A DNA stretch of 64,000 bases. It comes from Peromyscus leucopus. Taxonomy: Eukaryota > Chordata > Mammalia > Rodentia > Cricetidae. Made by a program: the position numbers and the translations under genes. The notes beneath the pieces are model-generated. The model was given only the letters and a program-made list of their open reading frames with translations. It was not told where the DNA came from and searched no databases. Below, piece after piece: positions 21,932 through 34,630 of this stretch. Position 1 is the first letter of the stretch, and every line of letters begins with the position of its first letter. The stretch spans positions 141,549,819-141,613,818 of the forward strand of contig NC_051063.1 of NCBI RefSeq assembly GCF_004664715.2, read 5' to 3'.

Positions 21932-22264
21932 TATGTGCTCAAAGTGATGGGTGCTCATGGGAACATACCTGGATTTCTTATGAAATTTATGCTATTCAAA
22001 AATGTAAATAATATAGCCACAGTCATGGCAAAATAGAACAGAATTTTAAATCCCAAGTTTAAAGGGCAATCAGCGTTACCCTGGGGCAAACAAAACAAAA
22101 CCTCTTTTTTTTTCTAAAAACCCAATTATACTGGAAGGCATGTTTGTATGGTTGAAAGAAAAACAAAAAACAAACAAACAAACAACAACAACAACTAAGA
22201 ACAAAGGACTTCTCTCAGTTACAAAGTCAACAGTGAGGAGAGAATGCTGTTCTTGTCGAACACT

Positions 22265-22435
22265 CTGGTCTGTTCCCAGAACCCATGACAGGCAGCTCAT
22301 AACCACGCGTAACTCTGGCTTCAGGGGCATCTGACACTCGCTCTAGGTTCTATGACACACAGCCCTTCATGCGTGCAGTAAATGCTCACACAGATACATC
22401 CCTTTATCTGTAAAATAAAACTTTAAATAAATTAG
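22265..22435 (+). mobile_element. B4/RSINE-type SINE, 3' part
   Basis: 'cccatgacaggcagctcata' then 'aactctggcttcaggggcat' and an 'aataaaactttaaataaa' tail match the body of rodent tRNA-derived SINEs of the B4/RSINE group. The promoter half is missing. Confidence 0.6.
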
Positions 22436-23324
22436 GTCAAGCTAAGAGAAAGATAGTCCCCTGAAAGTGCATGCAGGATGCTTTTCTCTGGATTTTATCA
22501 GTTGGGGTGGATGGTTTAATTCTGAAGAAAATAACTGGGAGGAATGTAAAAATAATATTAACTATGTTCAGGCCTCCTGCCTTAGGAAGCAAGAATGTTA
22601 TAAACTACAAATGAATTTAAGTGGGAAAAGTAAAAGTCAGTGTCTGTAGTTATTGCTGTTGGACACAATAAGTGTATGCCAAACAAGATAAAGCCAGTAT
22701 TAGTTGCCTTGTAGAAGAAAAAGTATAGTCTAACAACTAGATGGTGCCGATACCCTGTGGACACCTTACAAAACTTAAGCTTGCTGTTCTAATGTAGCAA
22801 AAACAGAGAGTTACTATTCAGCTTCTTTGAGGTTAAATATACTGAAAATCTTGTTTTTCAAATTATTTAACTAAACAAATCTTCACCTGTTCATAGGCAT
22901 AGATAAATTGTATGCCTTTCTCCTCCATTTGTTGATCTGCAACATACTGGAAGAAACCATTAATAACTCCGTAAACTTACTTCTCTCCCAGTTCCCAACC
23001 TGGCATTCTGTGGGGTCCACCCTTGAAGGCTCACCACCATACAAGTAACTTGTCCATGTAGCCCAGGAGTTTGTTTCTACTGCTCTCTCCTTGCCAAAAC
23101 CACTGAAACAAGTTGAAATGGCCGTTATGGTGGAGAGAGATGGAGTGTTCCATCTTTTTGCTTTGTAAACCCTCACTAGTGAATCCTCATGTGCCACCCT
23201 CAGCCAGTGGGGCTGTTCATGTCCTTGTGAACAGATAAGTGACTTGGCCTCAGGTGACTTATCTATTCATCCTAGCTATTTCAGAGTATTGGCAGAGTGG
23301 GTTACAGTCTCAGAACTCTTGCAG
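22436..23324. other. Unique DNA, no gene seen
   Basis: The minus-strand frame 22883-23197 (104 codons) has no recognisable domain. No repeat is recognised. Confidence 0.45.
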
Positions 23325-23935
23325 TAGTTATTTTTCTCACTGTTATGTATGGCATAATTCGTGTTGCCAAAAGTAACGAACAAGTGAAGGTGTATGTTCC
23401 TCATGTCTAGGATATAGTCCATCATATTGTTGGGGAAGTCATGGCAACAGATGCCTGAAGCATCCAGTCATATTATAATCCAATGTCAGGTAGCACAGAG
23501 TGACGGATGCTTGCCTTCTCCGAGCTTCCTTTTTGTTATAACCATCCAGGATCCCAATCCAGCAAATGATGCCACACAGTGAGCAGGTCCTTCTCTTCTA
23601 TGAGCCTAATAAAGAGTCCCCATGGTCCTGTACAGAGGCCCATTCTCCTGATGATACTGTATCTCATGGAGTTGACAATGGAGATTAATCATCACAACGA
23701 GGAATGGCGAGAGGGGCATGAGGCAGATTGTCACATGGTCTCCATAGTCAGGAAGCCCAGATGCTGGTGCTCAGCTCAATTTTTCCATCTTATTTAGTTT
23801 AGGGCCCCAGTACATTGGACCAGGCCACCCAAATTTCACAGTAAGTCTTCCCACCTTAATTCTTTCGATTTAGAAAATCCCTCACAGACATGCCCAGAGA
23901 TTTGTTTCCATGGTGATCTATGTTCTTTGTTTTGC
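23325..23935. mobile_element. Rodent medium-reiterated repeat (RMER-like), decayed
   Basis: The stretch resembles a common rodent interspersed repeat. It starts as a decayed 'tttctattgctgtgataaaacac'-type end. It then has 'cagatgctggtgctcagctc' and ends with 'ctcacagacatgcccagaga' followed by 'tttgtttccatggtgat'. A related copy lies at 48562-48950. The exact family name is uncertain. Confidence 0.5.
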
Positions 23936-25982
23936 ATGCATTATGCTGGGTGCTTTGTGAAGCAGCAAATGTGTTTTCTTCTCACCTTGGGTCACTCCTC
24001 TCATCCTTTATGCATTTAAGTTGTGTCGTCCCTCTGTTTGCATATTTATAGAAAAACACCATTAAAAACATTTGGTTTATACATATTACTTGGGACATTA
24101 TAACATATGTTGCAAACATAATTTTAGAATTATTAGCCTTTGTTTCTATTTTTAATTTTTTCCAACTATTGACTCCTCTCAAAAAGGTCAGTGCAGTTTT
24201 TAAGAAAACATGTTCAAACTGAACAGAAATAAAAATGTAGTCAACTGAAAATATTTCAACCTTTGGATTTCTACCGAATAACCTCTCCTTTTCTATCCCC
24301 CAAGCCATTACTGCAAGTTCGAAAAGACTAAAGGGCTATTTTCAAAGCCTTAAATCTATTTGGTTTTATAGGAAAAGTCTGTTTGGGAATTGTTTATCCC
24401 TCAAGTAAGAATTTTCTCAGATCTTGCCATACTTTAACAGCCAAGAATTTTTCCAGAACCTGTATTCAAAGACACCTTTAGTACAGACAATGAAAACACA
24501 ATCATTACCCCTTGTGGAATGGCTACGGGGTTCCTCCTTGTTCCTTTTCGAGCTTTTCAAGTTACGCCTTTCTTATATTAGTTTTCAGTGTTACAGATAT
24601 GCTTTGCAAGTGTTTAGATATGACCAGGACTTAGCCCAGCCAACAAAAGGCTGCTTTACTAATTGGAACATTTTTTCATACATAAAATCTTCCCTAGAAT
24701 TCCGTACTTTTTTGTATTAGCCTACCTGTGCTGCAGTGGGAGCACGCTCATCAAACAAATGTCTCCAGCCACTCCAACACATGGTAGACACCTCTGAATT
24801 CCTGACATGGGTTTTCCTGTTGGGGAGTCACCACAGAGCTTAAAATGTGCTGGGTGTAAGTAGACCACAGTCATCTCTATTAACTTTGCTCCCAGAGAAA
24901 ATGACTCTATCAAAGCTCGATGTTTGTTGGTTGGGGCCACGAGTCATGATGTTGCAATTTATCTGGATAAGATGAATATTAGATGATAATTGGCATTAAC
25001 ATTCCCACTGAGCATGGCTTTATTATCAATATACAACAGTGTTTATTGTCTTTCTTTTTCTGAGCTAAAGGCACATATAAGCCCACTTATTTAACTGTGT
25101 ACACACAATGAGACCTCCAAATTAAAATGTGAAGTTCTTGAGAACAGCACCTGGATCTTGTCCAGCTTTCTATCTTTATTGTTTTGCCTGTGGTCTACTC
25201 ACCTGTGATAGTTACTAAAATAACATCAAATGAAAACTGCTTCTTCTTAAAGTCATGAGATTTAAATTTCAAAACCTATTACTGAAGGGTGAGTCACTAA
25301 AAATGCCAACTGGAATGATAAGAATAAATTATGCTTTGGGGGCAAGGTTAGAAAGGGAGCTTTTTTAAAAAAAAGATCTCATTTATGATGATTGGACAAA
25401 GCTCCAGAAGTTTTGGGGGTGGGCCAGATCTTCTATGACAGTGTCAAATCGGATTGAGCATATCCCAGCTGGAACCCACACTCCGTTCTCTTCTTGAGGT
25501 AGACTTCCTGGATTCCCAATCTTGATGTGTAAGAGTGGGCTTAAGTTTCTGTAATTCCAATAAATTTGTGTGAAATGTGATACTGTTAGTCCAAAGAACA
25601 CCCCTGAGTAGCAAGACAGCAAGAGGTAGCTGCAAACTTTAGAGACAGAGACCCATGGGTCTATCCTGGCTGTGTATCATCAGAAATTGGAATTTGGGAT
25701 AAATTCAATGCTTCACAGAATCCCAATTTTCTCAGTTGATTCATGAAAAAGCAATGCTATTCCCTCAGAGCAGGTTTAGAGCAGGCCTCTATGATTCTCT
25801 TCTCTTGAAGGTTAAAAATGCAACTCTCTTGCTTCTTTGAGGAAGTTATAAATCTGACTTGAGACATACTGGGAACTTCTCTAAGGTCAGCTGTTTTCAT
25901 TTGGAAAGTCAATTCATGTGTTCATGTTCTGAATTACCAGCATAACAAATCAAGGGCCTTTAACGTCAAGAGCACACATGGG
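23936..25982. other. Unique DNA, no gene seen
   Basis: A+T-rich with frames of about 100 codons at 23982-24308 (minus) and 24424-24720 (plus), neither with a known domain. No repeat is recognised. Confidence 0.5.
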
Positions 25983-26205
25983 TTTGAGAGATGGCTTGGT
26001 GGTTAAGAGCTCATACTCTCTTACAAAAGACTGAAGAAATTCAGGTCTTAGCAAATATGTCAGGAATCTCACAACTGCCTATAACTCCACCTTCAGAGTG
26101 ACCTGATTCCTCTGGTTTCCATGGGCAATGACACTCATTTATACATACCCACTCATAGACATATACAAGTACATACAATTAAAAATAAAAAAATTAATCT
26201 TAAAA
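25983..26205 (+). mobile_element. B2/B4-type SINE, plus strand
   Basis: 'gagagatggcttggtggtta' (A box) begins a tRNA-derived SINE. It continues through 'cctgattcctctggtttcca' and ends in 'cagacat'-like repeats and 'aattaaaaataaaaaaatta'. The B box is decayed. Confidence 0.7.
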
Positions 26206-26696
26206 CTAATTATTCCAAGAGAACAGAATGGCATTAAATACTATTGTTTCCCTTATAAATATACCTAATAAGATCACTGCATATGTGAATACTCACTATT
26301 GGATACTATTATTCCTTCTGCATAGAGGAATATCTATACCTAAATTAGGCTTTCAAAATGTCAAGTATCATGCTCAAAGCAAGAAATATATTGAAATCTT
26401 CTTTCTAAAATGTGTTTAAAAGGTGTTTCATGTTTGAAATAACTAGTGTTATTCCTACCTTTATATGTTGCATTTTATTTTGCATCTGGAAAAATAAAAA
26501 TAAAGAACTGCTTAAGTAAATGTGAAGGCATATGTAACCATATGATGGCCCAGTTCTCTATTTATTGTTCCCAAATGATGGATCTGTCCCATAGTTTAAC
26601 TGTTTTTCTCTACTCAATACTTAAATGCAAAATACCATTGGTCAGAATAATTTAAATAATTGTGTTGTGGCAACAGAATTATTTTTTAAAACTGAT

Positions 26697-26905
26697 ACAA
26701 GATACTGAAGCGGTGGCTCAGGGATTAAGAGCAAATGCTGCTCTTGCAGAGGACCTGTGTTTGGTTCCCAGCACTGACGTGACAGCTCCCAGCCATCCGA
26801 GGGATATATTGTTCTTTCCTGACAGTGCAAGCACTAGAAACACATACAGACATAAATACATATACACACAGACACAGACACTCATATACACAGGTGAAAA
26901 TATTT
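26697..26905 (+). mobile_element. B4/RSINE-type SINE, plus strand
   Basis: 'ggtggctcagggattaagag' and 'tgtttggttcccagcactga' are the A and B boxes in proper spacing. The tail is a run of ACACAGACA-type units ending in T/A-rich sequence. Confidence 0.78.
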
Positions 26906-29639
26906 TTTTAAATAAGAGTTTATCACTCTCTTGTGACCCTTGTCCATGCCAGGCCATGATGGTAGGTGCTGGGATTCTTTAATCACAGTAGGTCTGAAGC
27001 CACTGGAGCAGTAACTACCTAGAACAGTTAGGTGACTTAACTGCTGCAGTTTAAAATGCTTTGGGGTGTGTCTTTCAGGGTTCATGAATTGAAGCCATCA
27101 TTGTCAATATGGTCATGTTGGGAAGTAATGACTACTATGATTAAGTCTGTAAGTACATGATCAGTTAATTTTTGTGGAAGTGATCCTTTACCAACCTGTC
27201 CACCAGAGTATCTCTCCCTTCTGTGGATCTCCCAGTATTACCCTGACATCCATATAGACTCATCAACCTGCCCACCAGCATGCCCGAGCCACACTCTTGA
27301 ACCTCCCAAGATAAATTAAATAAACCTCCTTTCTATATCAAGTCACCCTCACCTCAAGCACCTCAGCATAATAACAAACATAAATGGCTCCCCCATCCCT
27401 GAGTGGAAGGTAGAATTTTGGAAGGTCTTAAACTGCCTACTAAATTCTGTAGCCATAAATTTTCGCAGCTGTCATCAAAGCAAAGACATGGTCCCTTCCA
27501 GCCTGCACAATGGACCAGAACTATGGCTGTCCCTCCACTCTCCTGTGAAGGAATTAATTAGAAGCAGTTGATGAACAGTAAAATGAACACACTTTTGTAT
27601 CAAGCAGAGGTCCTTGATTTTCCTCATATTCTCAAAGCCATACCTTCCTCCACAAGTACAATACTTCCACCAGGGATGAATCACCTACCTGTTCTGAGAA
27701 ACCTATGCCATCTTCCTTGACCTAAGTACCACAGCCAGCCACACTGTCCAGGTGTTTCCCTCATGTTCAGGCTTTGATGAATGACAGGGATAGCTTTACA
27801 GATGTAGATGCAGAGAGGGGATGCCAATGATAAACACATTTGCCTGTAGAGTTCATCGTGATCAATGGCAAACTGGTTTCCCTGTTAGACGCCTTCCACA
27901 CATGACCCAGACATTCTTTGTGGCTTTCCCGGGGAAGATTTTGAATTTTGAGTGGACAAATTTGTTGAATAAGCAGATGCCGCTCGCTGTGGTTCCCCAT
28001 GAAACATGAAGCAGCCGACATGAATACGGCCAAAGGGACGGTCCACGTGTGCTCGAGTTTCCATTGCTTGTGTTGATGGACCTGGCCCTGCACCTTCCAG
28101 TCAGGCCACAGAATTTTTCCTTCTAGTTCTGTCTTCTCAGCAACTTCTGCTCAACAGATCTGCATTAGATCTTCTTATACACAGGGCCGTCGTGAGGGTC
28201 TCACCAATATCAGTTCTTCTGGTTCAAGTTGTAGGGTGGTCACGCCATTTTAATTTGGGGAATGACTTTCTGTGGTTCTCACCATAATTTGGTTAATTTC
28301 ATGGACAGTTTGTTTATTCTGTCAATTGTTTCATTACGTTGATAATGGATTGAGTCATTTAAAATCAAATGCTGTCCTCAAATCACTTGTGCTTTGGAGT
28401 GATGGTTAATTATTTCCTGTGGAAGGATATCCTGTGTATTTTGGAGGGTGTATTTTGGCAGTATAACTCAAGGCATACCTGCATCTCCATTTCTAGCTAA
28501 GATATTCTCCATGAAGAACAAAAGTTTTGCTGTAAACCATTAATATAGATATTTTACTTAAAAATTTCAAGATAATTACTTTAAAATCATGATTTAAAGA
28601 TATTGTAATGACTATACTTTTATACTAACATGAGATATGGTTCATATGATTAGAATTTTTCTAGCAAATCCATAATGTATGTGTCTTAATAAATTAAATA
28701 TCATTAACAGGAAATTATGGAACAATGGGATTATAAACTAGAAAATTTTAAGAGTTAGTTATACAAGGTAGAAAAACAGATAAAGTAATAGATAAAGATA
28801 GACAGAAATAGATTGAATGCTAAGAGAAATCCAACTGGAAATTATAATGAATACACTTCAAAATTTGATATGTATTTTTCCTTCTGTAGTCAGGGCATAT
28901 TTGTATACATGCTAAGTGTCTGCAAACTGCTTGTTCTTTTCAATACTTTGCATGGTACCAGCAGGTCCTCATGCAGTTATTTTTTCCCTTTGGGGAGCAT
29001 TGCTTTCTACATAATGAAGAATTGTGCACCTTGCTCAAATTGCCATGAAATTCAAATGAAGAAGTCTAAATTAATGAGATTTTAGTACACTTGGCACATG
29101 GTGAGAACCAAGATAAGATAATCTTAAGATTCTGAACCAACGGCAATTCAGCTTCCACCTTCAGACGTGTCAACTTGATTTAACAGTTGGCCAGGTTTAT
29201 TAAGAATACCCCCAGCACACTTCTTAATTAATCTGAGATACCATCAAGTCCTGTGGTCCATGTCTAAACTGCTGACATAAACACACCTTTACCCCACTTA
29301 CTTCATTATAAACTCAAGTGTACTTGAAGTTGAACATAAGATTGTTCAAGCTCAGGTAAAACCATAAGGGGGGAATTTCATACTTCTGTTCCTCTGTTCA
29401 AATGGATTTCTAATTCTTTTATCCTATATCTGTTAACTCGCTGTTAAATTTAGTTATACAAATCAATTTCAAAATCTATAGGTTCTCTCAGGTCTCAATA
29501 TTGAGACTGGTGTGAAGGGTCTTTAGTGTCAGTATTGAGAATGGGTAAGTCTTTTGAGTTACTCTAAGTGTATATAGTTCCTAGCTTTAAAATCATGGCT
29601 GCAAATAATTATTTACAGCAGGGCAAAATGATACTTATG
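26906..29639. other. Unique DNA, no gene established
   Basis: The minus-strand frame 28093-27767 (108 codons) lies in DNA with unusually many preserved CpG sites for this window, but its product is not recognised and no splice pattern is evident. The remainder is A+T-rich without a recognised repeat. Confidence 0.45.
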
Positions 29640-29728
29640 GATAACTACAGCACTTCTGGAGTAGAAGCAGAAGCATCACAAGTTCAAGGCCAGCCCAAGC
29701 TATGTAGTGAGACTGGGTGTCAAAACAG
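29640..29728 (+). mobile_element. Old B1-like SINE, right half
   Basis: 'agcatcacaagttcaaggcc' then 'agcccaagctatgtagtgag' and 'actgggtgtcaaaa' is the right part of an old B1 lacking its head. It is followed by a CA tail. Confidence 0.65.
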
Positions 29729-29729
<1 letters not shown>

Positions 29730-29779
<50 letters not shown>

Positions 29780-29808
29780 ACACGCACACATGCACGCACA
29801 CACACACA
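29730..29808. repeat. (CA)n microsatellite with GCACAC variants
   Basis: About 20 pure CA units, then CACGCACA variants. It replaces the A tail of the B1 fragment before it. Confidence 0.97.
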
Positions 29809-31894
29809 AAGACGGAAACGCCCACATACATTATAAGTTTATGTGAATGTATGCCAGAGATATCTCAAAGGAAGTTCTGTGAAGGGCTCAGTGCAGATGT
29901 GAGAGTGAGAACCTGAGATTATTTTACGTCTTATTCCTGTGTGTTTTGCTACCTGATTCATTACTTTGTATTCTTCTCATCCTTAGTTTTAAAACACGCT
30001 TCAAAGCATGTCTTTTTGATTATCAACACACTTTAAATATATACTAGTACCACAAAATTCATAAACATTTTAGTACAGTTATAATACCTCCAAATAATCA
30101 CTTGGGAGTAAAATATAGTACCTGGTATTTGAAAATATTCTGGATAATAATTTCACGATCATTTCTTCTCATGCTTCCATTTATGGATTACATTTAAGCA
30201 AACATTTGATATGTTAGCATGGAAAAATAGACTGTTGCTATTCTCCCACATTCTTAAGTCCAGCCTCCTATTTTATTTTTTATTGTTCTGTTAATTTACT
30301 ATTTTCCTTCATTGGCATTACTTCATTTTATGCTTTCTTACAAGAATAATTCTACTATGTGAAAAGTAGCAATGATAGGCATGATTCCTTCAGGAAATTT
30401 TACATTTATCTAGGAATAACCCTTAAAGAGAAGCAAGTGATAACACACTCATATATAAGAGTATATTAATAAAATGAATTTTCAAAGGACATGACACTGA
30501 CTTAAGTTACTCTTGCTATTTAAATACATATGATTATAAATTAGGTATGAAATATTCATACTTATGAATCTTTTTAACTAGAATTTTAAGCAGATTCATA
30601 AATGAAATGCATATAGAACCATAAAGCCAATGCAATTCAACAAGACGTTTAACAAGATAGATAACGCTGCTTTACTAAAACACCAATGGTGAAGCTTCCC
30701 ACAGATGCTGGGATGTGATTGTCTATCACGGTCTGAGCTTCTCCTTCAATGTTCACGCTGAGACTTAATGGCACTTTTAAGAGTCTTGAGAATGGAAACT
30801 CTTACTGAGCTACTACACACCAGAAGTGCTAGTGCAATAAATAGCTTATGTCAGCTATCATGAGCAGGAGTCCTGAGCAAAGGGGTGAATTTGGCATGCT
30901 TGTCTCTCCATCTCTCCAGCTTACTTCCACCATGTTACGAGGGAAGGCAAAGTTCCTTGCTAGATCCATGTCCTGTGATCCTGTACTTCCCAGCCACCTT
31001 AACCAGGAGCCAAGTCAACTTCTATTCTACATACGGAGCACAGTCTATGTTGTTCCGTTTTAACAGCAGAAGAGTGAATCAAGGGATTCTATGATCAATC
31101 TGTCTTTAAGTTCAGTATCAGTATTATTTTTGCAGATTCTGAATGTGGCATAAGAATGTACGTGCTACATAAGCCCACTGTTCTGACTCCCCTTGCTACT
31201 CTGAATTTCCAGCCTCATAGATTATCCAGACTCTCCACTGAACCAGTCTCCAAGGCCCACTTGTAATGGACCATTGGATGAATCTGGATGGCTTCCTTGT
31301 TCACGTGCCTGCAACACTGTTACTGTGTTCTTGACAAATGTGTTAAATGTGCATCTAACTCAATGGCTACTGAGGCTTTAAAAAGACAAATGCATTGTTG
31401 TCTTTTCAGCATGCTACCTACTACTAACGAAACAGCACAGGCTGTTGCACATGAAAACATAATCCACTTGGGATGGCTGTCCCCAAGGTGACTACACCAT
31501 TCAGCACACTGTTGCTTAAATAACGAACTCAGAAAAGATGCAAATTAGAGAACTAAGACTGGGCTCTGGAACTTAACTTCCCAAATATGCTTTGTCACTT
31601 TGTTCATAAAGTAATTCTAAAAAATTAAAATAAAGTAATTGTTGAGAATTAGAGTGTCTAGGAAATGGGTTTATAGAATAATCTCATCTTAAGATATCCC
31701 ACTTTTAACAAAAAAGAAAGAAATATCCCACTTTAGTTAGAGGCATAAATTTAAAACCTAGTTCTTCATTTTTAACCATCAATTCAAATTTTGTCTTGGT
31801 TTCCTCTAATATCTTAAGAGGGAGCTAGGTGTTGCATGATTGACATGGGCTGGCCCTTCTGAACTCAGAATGTAATAAGTGTGGACAGCAGCAT
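29809..31894. other. A+T-rich unique DNA, no gene seen
   Basis: No interspersed repeat is recognised for about 2 kb. A short duplicated phrase 'atatcccactt' lies at 31694-31734. Open frames stay under 75 codons. Confidence 0.5.
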
Positions 31895-31990
31895 AATGGG
31901 GAAATATCAGACTTGGCCACTCACTCTGTCCTTGGAAAAGCTATTTCCTAAGTTCTCTGTGCCTCAGCTTGCAGATGAGAGCAGTACCTA
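31895..31990 (+). mobile_element. MIR-like fragment
   Basis: 'gacttggccactcactctgt' followed by 'agttctctgtgcctcagctt' and 'gcagatgagagcagtaccta' follows the MIR core and 3' half. Confidence 0.55.
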
Positions 31991-34588
31991 CAGTCACCAT
32001 CATATGCTGGTGGCTTACAGCTTTAAAGTCTTGGATGAAAGGAAACTATTAGGGGCCACATTTACTTACGCCAAGTCAAATCAAATTCAACTTAATGACT
32101 GCTAAAACCATTTCCCAAGCAGTTCAACTTTCATCGGAGTCCAGCCATTACAGTCAGCCATATTAATCACTGTATAGTTGGTATTTCCATTGAAAGTAGC
32201 CTGTTTGAGCCCCCAGACTCAAAATAATGGTTCCAGTGGCATGATTGTGTCCACTATTGAAATCAGGTGTGTCTGGCGTGTGACACGGCATCTGCCTCAC
32301 AGCTGTGTGAGGCACTACAAATAGATGGGGGCCCTACCAGAAAAGCAACTTCTTCAGCTGACATTTCAAGGGAATGTTGAGGAGAAGTAGCACATGGCTT
32401 CCTAGCTTGGAGCCGCGCCAGGATCATTAGAGTTAATGACCATCCTGCAGTGGTGGAACATGCCGTGGGTGCCTTAACGATCATCCTGACTTCCCATCTG
32501 AAAGACGTCATCCCTGACAGCTGAGGGTCTGCTGCTTACAGCCCAGCACATGAGGAATTTGCGGGCCAGTAAATCATTGCACTACTGCGGGCTCTTTGCA
32601 AGGACGACTGGGATCTTTCTGTATGGACGACAAAGACCTTGATCTGCTAATGCCCCCAACTTAGTTTTATGCCAAAGCCACTTCCACACTATCAGTAAAT
32701 TTGTGCTTAGGGGGTGCTTATTAAGTTTAATATTGGCTTAAGAGCAGCATAATTAGAAAGGTAAATCTGCCGAGGAGGTAATAAAGTCCTATCTTCTTTG
32801 TGCAGGTCTCTGTGTGCGTCAGTGCTAACCTTATACTTTCCATCATGTGCATTTGCCTAACTCAATGATAAGCATCAAGGAGGTTTATTATGAGTAACTC
32901 ATGAATGTATTCTAGTCAAGAGATTATAAAGGTGGATTGGAGGTCTATCAAGTGTGTTTATAGATGCCTCAATCTGGTCTTAGATTAAAATAATGCACAA
33001 TTTTCAGACATTTATACTTAAAGATCTTAATATATTACTTTTCCTGACCTTAATAGTAACATAAGTTTTTGAAGGAAAATTCATAATTCAGTGTGTGATA
33101 GCTATCAGTAATTGCTAATCCACTAACAATGTTATGGAGCTGGAATTTTTGATACATTCCCCCATCTTTTATGTGCACAACCACAAGTTACTTTACTTTT
33201 ATATTAAGCAATTTAATTTAATGTGTGTGCTGGATATGTAATTTAAGTCACACATGTGTTCGTAGTAATATTACAATATTGTCCTTTATTGCTATAGTGT
33301 TTTTGCTTTTGCTTCCTGGTGCTACCAAAATTGAAGTCTCTTTTTTTTTTTCCTGAGGAATAAGGGAAATATGTTCCAGAAAAAGTCCAGTACATACATT
33401 AAATTAAATTAAATGTTTAATATAAAAGCTAATTAGCAGGTTGTATCTTTAAGAAAAGTCCACTAAGCCAATTTAGCCTTGGGTCAGCACAATTTATCAA
33501 GAAAGGGGCACACTGGACGAAAACTGCTATGAAGCGCTTTGTTCTCCTTAGTAAAGAATGTTCCTTTATGTCCCCTCATATTCGATATCATTCTTCTGGG
33601 TTCGCAGCAGAAAGCAGATATGCCTGGAAACCTTATTTCAAACTTGAGGAAAAGAAGTGAAGAAAAGTATAATGATATTAATGTGTTTCATTAATTGCAG
33701 GGGCTGTAACCTCATTTGCTCCACTGCCCTGGGGATACGGTTACTGCTTTACATGAAGAGAGAGTGGTAAATTGGGAAGCAAGAGTCTTCATGTTGAAAA
33801 CAGAGCTTCGAGTCAGAGGTGGAAAGTCATGTTCCAAAGAAAGCCCAGGCTCTGCTTTGCCCATTTAAAGCTGGCTAAGAGGAATGCAAGGCAACGGGAA
33901 ACAGCTGTGAAGTCCTGGGAAAGAAGAGGCCCAGCTAGAGAGGAATTCCTGATAACCGCATCAGCATTATCTTTCCCAGGGGTGATTGCCAAAACTGTGT
34001 TTGTTTATGGTTCCTTGAAGATAAAGAAGAAACTTTGGACTAAGGGAGAAAGGCTGCAAGTGCCTGAGAAATGAAAGTGTTTAGGATTCTCTTGCAGATC
34101 TTGGAACACATGTCAGACAAGCCTGCCTAGGGGGTATTTCCTGCCCTGTTTTGCAGTCCTGGTGGGCAATGGCCTCTGAAAGCATCAATGCTAAGTTGCA
34201 CCATTCATCGGCAAGACTTCTGAGTTTTGAGGTGGGGCCGGCACTTGCACGTGAAGCTTGCTTAGGGAGACTCACGCTTGCACACTTCGAGATGAAGTAA
34301 TGGGCTGCAAGGCATGTGTCTCCAGGCCAGCCTGGTAGCTTTGGGGAAACATTGATGGCACCTGGTTTATGAGCTCGTAGTTCATTCCCTTGTGAGTTGT
34401 AAAGTTTCCAGAACTTTCTGTTGTATTATTTTATGGAGTTCCACAAAGGAAAAATAATGACAAACTCATGTTTGTGGTATATGGGATTTTCCATCATCTG
34501 GCTGTTCTACAACCACTTCCTATTCTTCTCCCAAACTTGTCTAATGAAGCAGCCACTCTAACTTGGGGCTGGTGGTGTGGCGGCAGTA

Positions 34589-34590
<2 letters not shown>
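31991..34590. other. Repeat-poor unique DNA, candidate regulatory region
   Basis: About 2.6 kb with no recognised transposon. It contains a 9-bp-stem hairpin (32293-32314), TAATTA-type motifs (near 33430) and preserved CpGs around 32400-32620. The frame 33772-34074 (100 codons) has no known domain. Nothing proves function. Confidence 0.4.

Positions 34591-34630
<40 letters not shown>
34591..34630. repeat. (GGC)13 trinucleotide array
   Basis: Forty bases of pure GGC, preceded by the looser 'ggtggtgtggcggcagtagt'. It translates as poly-Gly, poly-Ala or poly-Arg depending on frame. The flanks are not a CpG island, so a promoter is not indicated. Confidence 0.97.

Noticed and set aside
29707..29916. 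Histidine/threonine-repeat frames
   Set aside because: Direct translation of the CA microsatellite.
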